A stretch of DNA of 43,321 bases from an uncultured Prevotellaceae bacterium (GTDB lineage: Bacteria > Bacteroidota > Bacteroidia > Bacteroidales > Bacteroidaceae), in NCBI GenBank assembly GCA_902779745.1, contig CACZCT010000011.1, forward strand, positions 1 to 43,321. Reading direction: 5' to 3'. Under the pieces are notes generated by a model that had not been told where the DNA came from, did not search any database, and saw only the letters and a program-made list of their open reading frames with translations. Every line of letters starts with the position of its first letter. The first letter of the stretch is position 1. The position numbers were made by a program, and so were the translations under genes. This document shows, in pieces, positions 41,250 to 43,321 of this stretch.

Positions 41250-41585
41250 ATGAACGAAGAGAATTATCTCAGAGAACGGATATCCAAAAAGAACCCTTTC
41301 CAAGTTCCTGAGGGGTATTTTGAGGATTTTGCTACACAGGTCATGGCGAATTTGCCGGCCCGTGAGCAAAAGCTGACTGTAAGGCACAGCGCACTTCGTC
41401 CGTGGATGTATGCTGCCGCTTGTCTGGTTGTCGCAGTGTTCTGTATAGCTTTTTATTTCTCTCGAATCCAGCCAGACTCTCCTGAGATGTCTCAGATGAC
41501 AGTCTCTGAGTCCTATATGGACGAGGCAGCGGACTATGCGATGATTGATAATACGGATATATATGCCTGTCTGGCAGATAATTAA
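41250..41585 (+). CDS. Single-pass membrane protein, probable anti-sigma factor
   Basis: About 111 residues from the ATG at 41250; a GTG at 41220 would add 10 residues. The cytoplasmic N-terminal part has KNPFQVPEGYFEDFATQVMANLP, shown as NPFQVPEGYFEDF, a motif I recall from short Bacteroidetes proteins that follow ECF sigma genes. One membrane span (about 50-70, AAACLVVAVFCIAFYFS) is followed by a short acidic periplasmic tail. The role as partner of the ECF sigma factor is inferred from position and topology; no zinc-binding anti-sigma motif is visible. Confidence 0.68.
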   Translation: MNEENYLRERISKKNPFQVPEGYFEDFATQVMANLPAREQKLTVRHSALRPWMYAAACLVVAVFCIAFYFSRIQPDSPEMSQMTVSESYMDEAADYAMIDNTDIYACLADN

Positions 41586-41596
41586 ATACGAAAGGT

Positions 41597-42043
41597 ATGA
41601 GAAAATTGGTATTACTAGGTTTCTTTCTGATGCTGACGATGGTCTGTTTGGCTCAAGAGAAGAAATTCTCACCGGAGAAGTTTGAGGCAGACTTGGCTGC
41701 CTATATCACCAAAGAGGCCAAATTCACGGAGGAAGAGGCTGTCAAGTTTTTTCCTTTACTGCGTGAGATGCATCAGAAACAACGTGGTCTTTATAAGAAA
41801 GCACGGAATGTCGGGAAGGAGAAACCTTCTACCGAGGATGCTTGTGCCGCTGCCATTCGTGAGCGTGATAAACTGGACATAGAACAGAAACAGATAGAAC
41901 AGGTCTATCATCAGAAGATGCTACAGGTAATTCCTGCCTCTAAGCTCTATGATGCTATCAGGGCAGAGACCCGTTTCCATCGCCAGATGATGAAGGGATG
42001 GCAGAGACCACCTAAGCCAAGACCGATGGGCAAACGTCCTTAA
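41597..42043 (+). CDS. Spy/CpxP-like periplasmic protein
   Basis: A 148-residue protein with a signal peptide (cleavage near VCLAQ, about residue 19) and an all-helical charged body. KFTEEEAVKFFPLLREMHQK and DIEQKQIEQVYHQKMLQVI resemble the LTxxQ-type helices of Spy/CpxP family periplasmic chaperones, and the C-terminus is Lys/Pro-rich (PPKPRPMGKRP). It probably acts in envelope stress together with the ECF sigma factor two genes upstream. Its last 32 nt overlap the end of nth on the other strand. Confidence 0.75.
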   Translation: MRKLVLLGFFLMLTMVCLAQEKKFSPEKFEADLAAYITKEAKFTEEEAVKFFPLLREMHQKQRGLYKKARNVGKEKPSTEDACAAAIRERDKLDIEQKQIEQVYHQKMLQVIPASKLYDAIRAETRFHRQMMKGWQRPPKPRPMGKRP

Positions 42044-42647
42044 GATCGCATTTCTCACAATGCGGACGACGGGAAGTACATACGTAGCGTCCGTGAAGCA
42101 ATAGCCAATGATGTGCCCGTGGAATATCTTCCTCGGGTATATTTTTTACCAATGCTTGTTCAACCTTATAGGGTGTATCGTCTTTCTTGGTGACCAGTCC
42201 CAGACGATGACTGACACGGAATACATGGGTATCCACAGCCATAGTCGACTTGCCAAAGGCTACGCTTTGGATGACATTTGCCGTCTTCCTGCCCACACCA
42301 GGCAGGTCAAGCAACAGACTCATATCGGATGGGACTTCTCCACCGTGTTTCTCCACTAGCATTCGTGCCATCTTCACTAGATGTTCCGCCTTTGAGTTGG
42401 GGTAGGACACGCTGCTGATATATTCCAGCAAATCTTCTGGTTCTGCCGTTGCCATCGTCTTTGCGTTAGGGTAGTGGCAGAACAGTTCTGGAGTCACTTG
42501 GTTGATACGCTTATCCGTGCATTGTGCACTCAGTATCACAGCCACCAACAACTGGAACACACTGCCAAACTCCAACTCCGTCTGTACTTCCGGCATCTGC
42601 TCACGGAAGTATTTCAGGATATACTCATACCTTTCTTTTCGTGTCAT
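42012..42647 (-). CDS. nth: Endonuclease III
   Basis: A 211-residue base-excision repair glycosylase/AP lyase for oxidised pyrimidines. The helix-hairpin-helix LPGVGRKTANVI contains catalytic Lys121; catalytic Asp139 is in AVDTHVFR. The 4Fe-4S cluster cysteines are Cys190, Cys197, Cys200 and Cys206 (C-x6-C-x2-C-x5-C). The last 10 codons overlap the opposing Spy-like gene. It is 16 nt downstream of the GlsB-type gene on the same strand. Confidence 0.96.
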   Translation of the reverse strand: MTRKERYEYILKYFREQMPEVQTELEFGSVFQLLVAVILSAQCTDKRINQVTPELFCHYPNAKTMATAEPEDLLEYISSVSYPNSKAEHLVKMARMLVEKHGGEVPSDMSLLLDLPGVGRKTANVIQSVAFGKSTMAVDTHVFRVSHRLGLVTKKDDTPYKVEQALVKNIPEEDIPRAHHWLLLHGRYVCTSRRPHCEKCDLKDVCPSVLA

Positions 42648-42663
42648 CTCGAAAGGAAGACTC

Positions 42664-42903
42664 CTACTTCTTGATCAATGAAGCAATCCAGAGGATGGCT
42701 ACGGCACCGATGATGGCTGTACCAAGCTGTCCAAGGATACCGCCCCACTCAATGCCAAGCAGAGAGAATAACCAGCCACCGAGGGCTCCACCAAACAGAC
42801 CAAGAACCAGATTCATTACAAAGCCGAAACCTCCACCTTTCATTAACTTGCCAGCACAGAAGCCGGCCAAACATCCAATAAGGAGTGAAAAAATAATACC
42901 CAT
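42664..42903 (-). CDS. GlsB/YeaQ/YmgE-type small membrane protein
   Basis: A 79-residue protein with three glycine-rich spans: FSLLIGCLAGFCAGKLMKG, FGFVMNLVLGLFGGALGGWLF and LGTAIIGAVAILWIASLI. This is the transglycosylase-associated / GlsB family, which is often stress-induced; molecular function unknown. It has a promoter at 42932-42962 and is followed at 16 nt by nth. Confidence 0.9.
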   Translation of the reverse strand: MGIIFSLLIGCLAGFCAGKLMKGGGFGFVMNLVLGLFGGALGGWLFSLLGIEWGGILGQLGTAIIGAVAILWIASLIKK

Positions 42904-42931
42904 ATTTTTAAAATATAATTGTTAGATGTTG

Positions 42932-42962
42932 CAAAAGTAGGGATATTTTTTGAATCTACAAA
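42932..42962 (-). promoter_or_regulatory. Promoter for the GlsB-type gene and nth
   Basis: Minus-strand TTTG (complement of 42959-42962), a 19-nt spacer and TACTTTTG (complement of 42932-42939), 28 nt before the ATG. Confidence 0.78.
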
Positions 42963-43028
42963 CTTTTTTCTTAATTATTGATTTATGTGAATAGAGTAAT
43001 CCTGACCCATAATTTCGAAAGAGAGTTT

Positions 43029-43321
43029 ATGAAAAAGAATGTCAATACACTGTTGGTCGCAACCGCCATGATGGCTACCATGAGTGTTTATGCACAGGAA
43101 AATACCGTGCAGCCGTATTTTGAGTTAAATCAGATGCCAGAACTTTATGAAATCATGCCATCGCCTCCTGCTTTCGAGAGTCCGGAGTTTGCTAATGACG
43201 TAGTACGCTACTGTTGGGGGAAAGAACAGCGTCAGGATTCTGTTCGTCTGGTAGTGGCTATTGCTGATGCGGAATGGTTTGACCATACTAAGATATATGC
43301 ACGCTGGAAGGATGCTTTCGG
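43029..43321 (+). CDS. PAP2-family / class A acid phosphatase, N-terminal part (truncated by window end)
   Basis: The frame opens at ATG 43029 and runs to the last base (97 codons). A signal peptide (KKNVNTLLVATAMMATMSVYAQ-type, cleavage near VYAQ, about residue 22) is followed by FELNQMPELYEIMPSPPAFES and PEFANDVVRYCWGKEQRQ. This matches the N-terminal region of PhoN-like class A nonspecific acid phosphatases, which have a LPPPP-type motif and a substrate-side helix before the PAP2 catalytic core. The catalytic motifs lie outside the window, so the call is provisional. Confidence 0.7.
   Translation, partial: MKKNVNTLLVATAMMATMSVYAQENTVQPYFELNQMPELYEIMPSPPAFESPEFANDVVRYCWGKEQRQDSVRLVVAIADAEWFDHTKIYARWKDAF

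Noticed and set aside
43010-43017. TAATTTCG as -7 element of the acid phosphatase gene
   Set aside because: It departs from TAnnTTTG at a key base and has no TTTG at the right spacing.
1-43321. tRNA, rRNA, insertion sequence or prophage genes
   Set aside because: None found: gaps are short, there is no cloverleaf-like sequence, and no transposase or integrase motif.

Overview
The window looks like a chromosomal core-genome segment from a Bacteroidales bacterium, most likely Prevotellaceae (Prevotella/Segatella group). The order-level call rests on Bacteroidetes-only families (Porin_10-type putative porin, DUF4827, DUF4468, DUF4293, the Bacteroidetes form of RNA polymerase omega) and on many promoters of the Bacteroidetes form TTTG-N19/20-TAnnTTTG. 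The family-level call is an inference. There is no rRNA, tRNA, insertion sequence, prophage or CRISPR array, and no gene-free stretch longer than about 210 bases.

Layout. 1-8127 (+): the 3' end of gyrA, a secreted TPR protein, a strong terminator, then thrS, a nucleotidyltransferase, a DHH phosphoesterase (NrnA-like), a DUF4827 lipoprotein and a GlmM-type phosphohexomutase. 8171-13456 (-): an S8 protease, xseA, xseB, ilvE, a DUF975 membrane protein and trmB, in transcription order. 13537-19729 (+): a MATE transporter, a cytidylate-kinase-like protein, a YfcE-like phosphoesterase, rfbB, purT, an acyltransferase and an FdtA/QdtA-type ketoisomerase. A phosphoethanolamine transferase (-) follows, then a FemAB/GNAT protein and an FdtB-type aminotransferase (+). 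Together these look like a dTDP-3-amino-3,6-dideoxyhexose branch that feeds surface glycan or lipid A, with rmlA absent from the window. 23664-31630: an RluA-family pseudouridine synthase, a 58-aa membrane protein, menA (-), an HD-domain protein, a coupled DUF4468 / 57-aa membrane protein / porin operon (-), and uvrB (-). 31833-43321: bamD-rpoZ-DUF4293 (+), valS (-), mazG, a lipoprotein and rnz (+). Then comes a cell-envelope operon (small T9SS-CTD-like protein, L,D-transpeptidase, ECF sigma, anti-sigma-like protein, Spy/CpxP-like protein), nth and a GlsB-type protein (-), and the start of a class A acid phosphatase.

Most unusual signal. Short-period (7-, 8- or 9-nt) tandem DNA arrays recur at eight places. 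Four lie inside or at the end of conserved housekeeping genes (gyrA, glmM, trmB, valS), one lies inside the FdtB-type aminotransferase, and three lie at gene junctions. Three of the arrays share the unit CTCNGAG+2 nt but are translated in different frames, which points to a DNA-level element rather than a protein motif. Further points are promoters that sit 6-9 nt from the start codon of uvrB, the MATE gene, the RluA gene and mazG (candidate leaderless mRNAs), an almost fully overlapping divergent promoter pair at menA/HD, three convergent 3' overlaps of 32-34 nt, three TTG starts, and a cargo-less T9SS-tail protein at the head of the L,D-transpeptidase/ECF operon.
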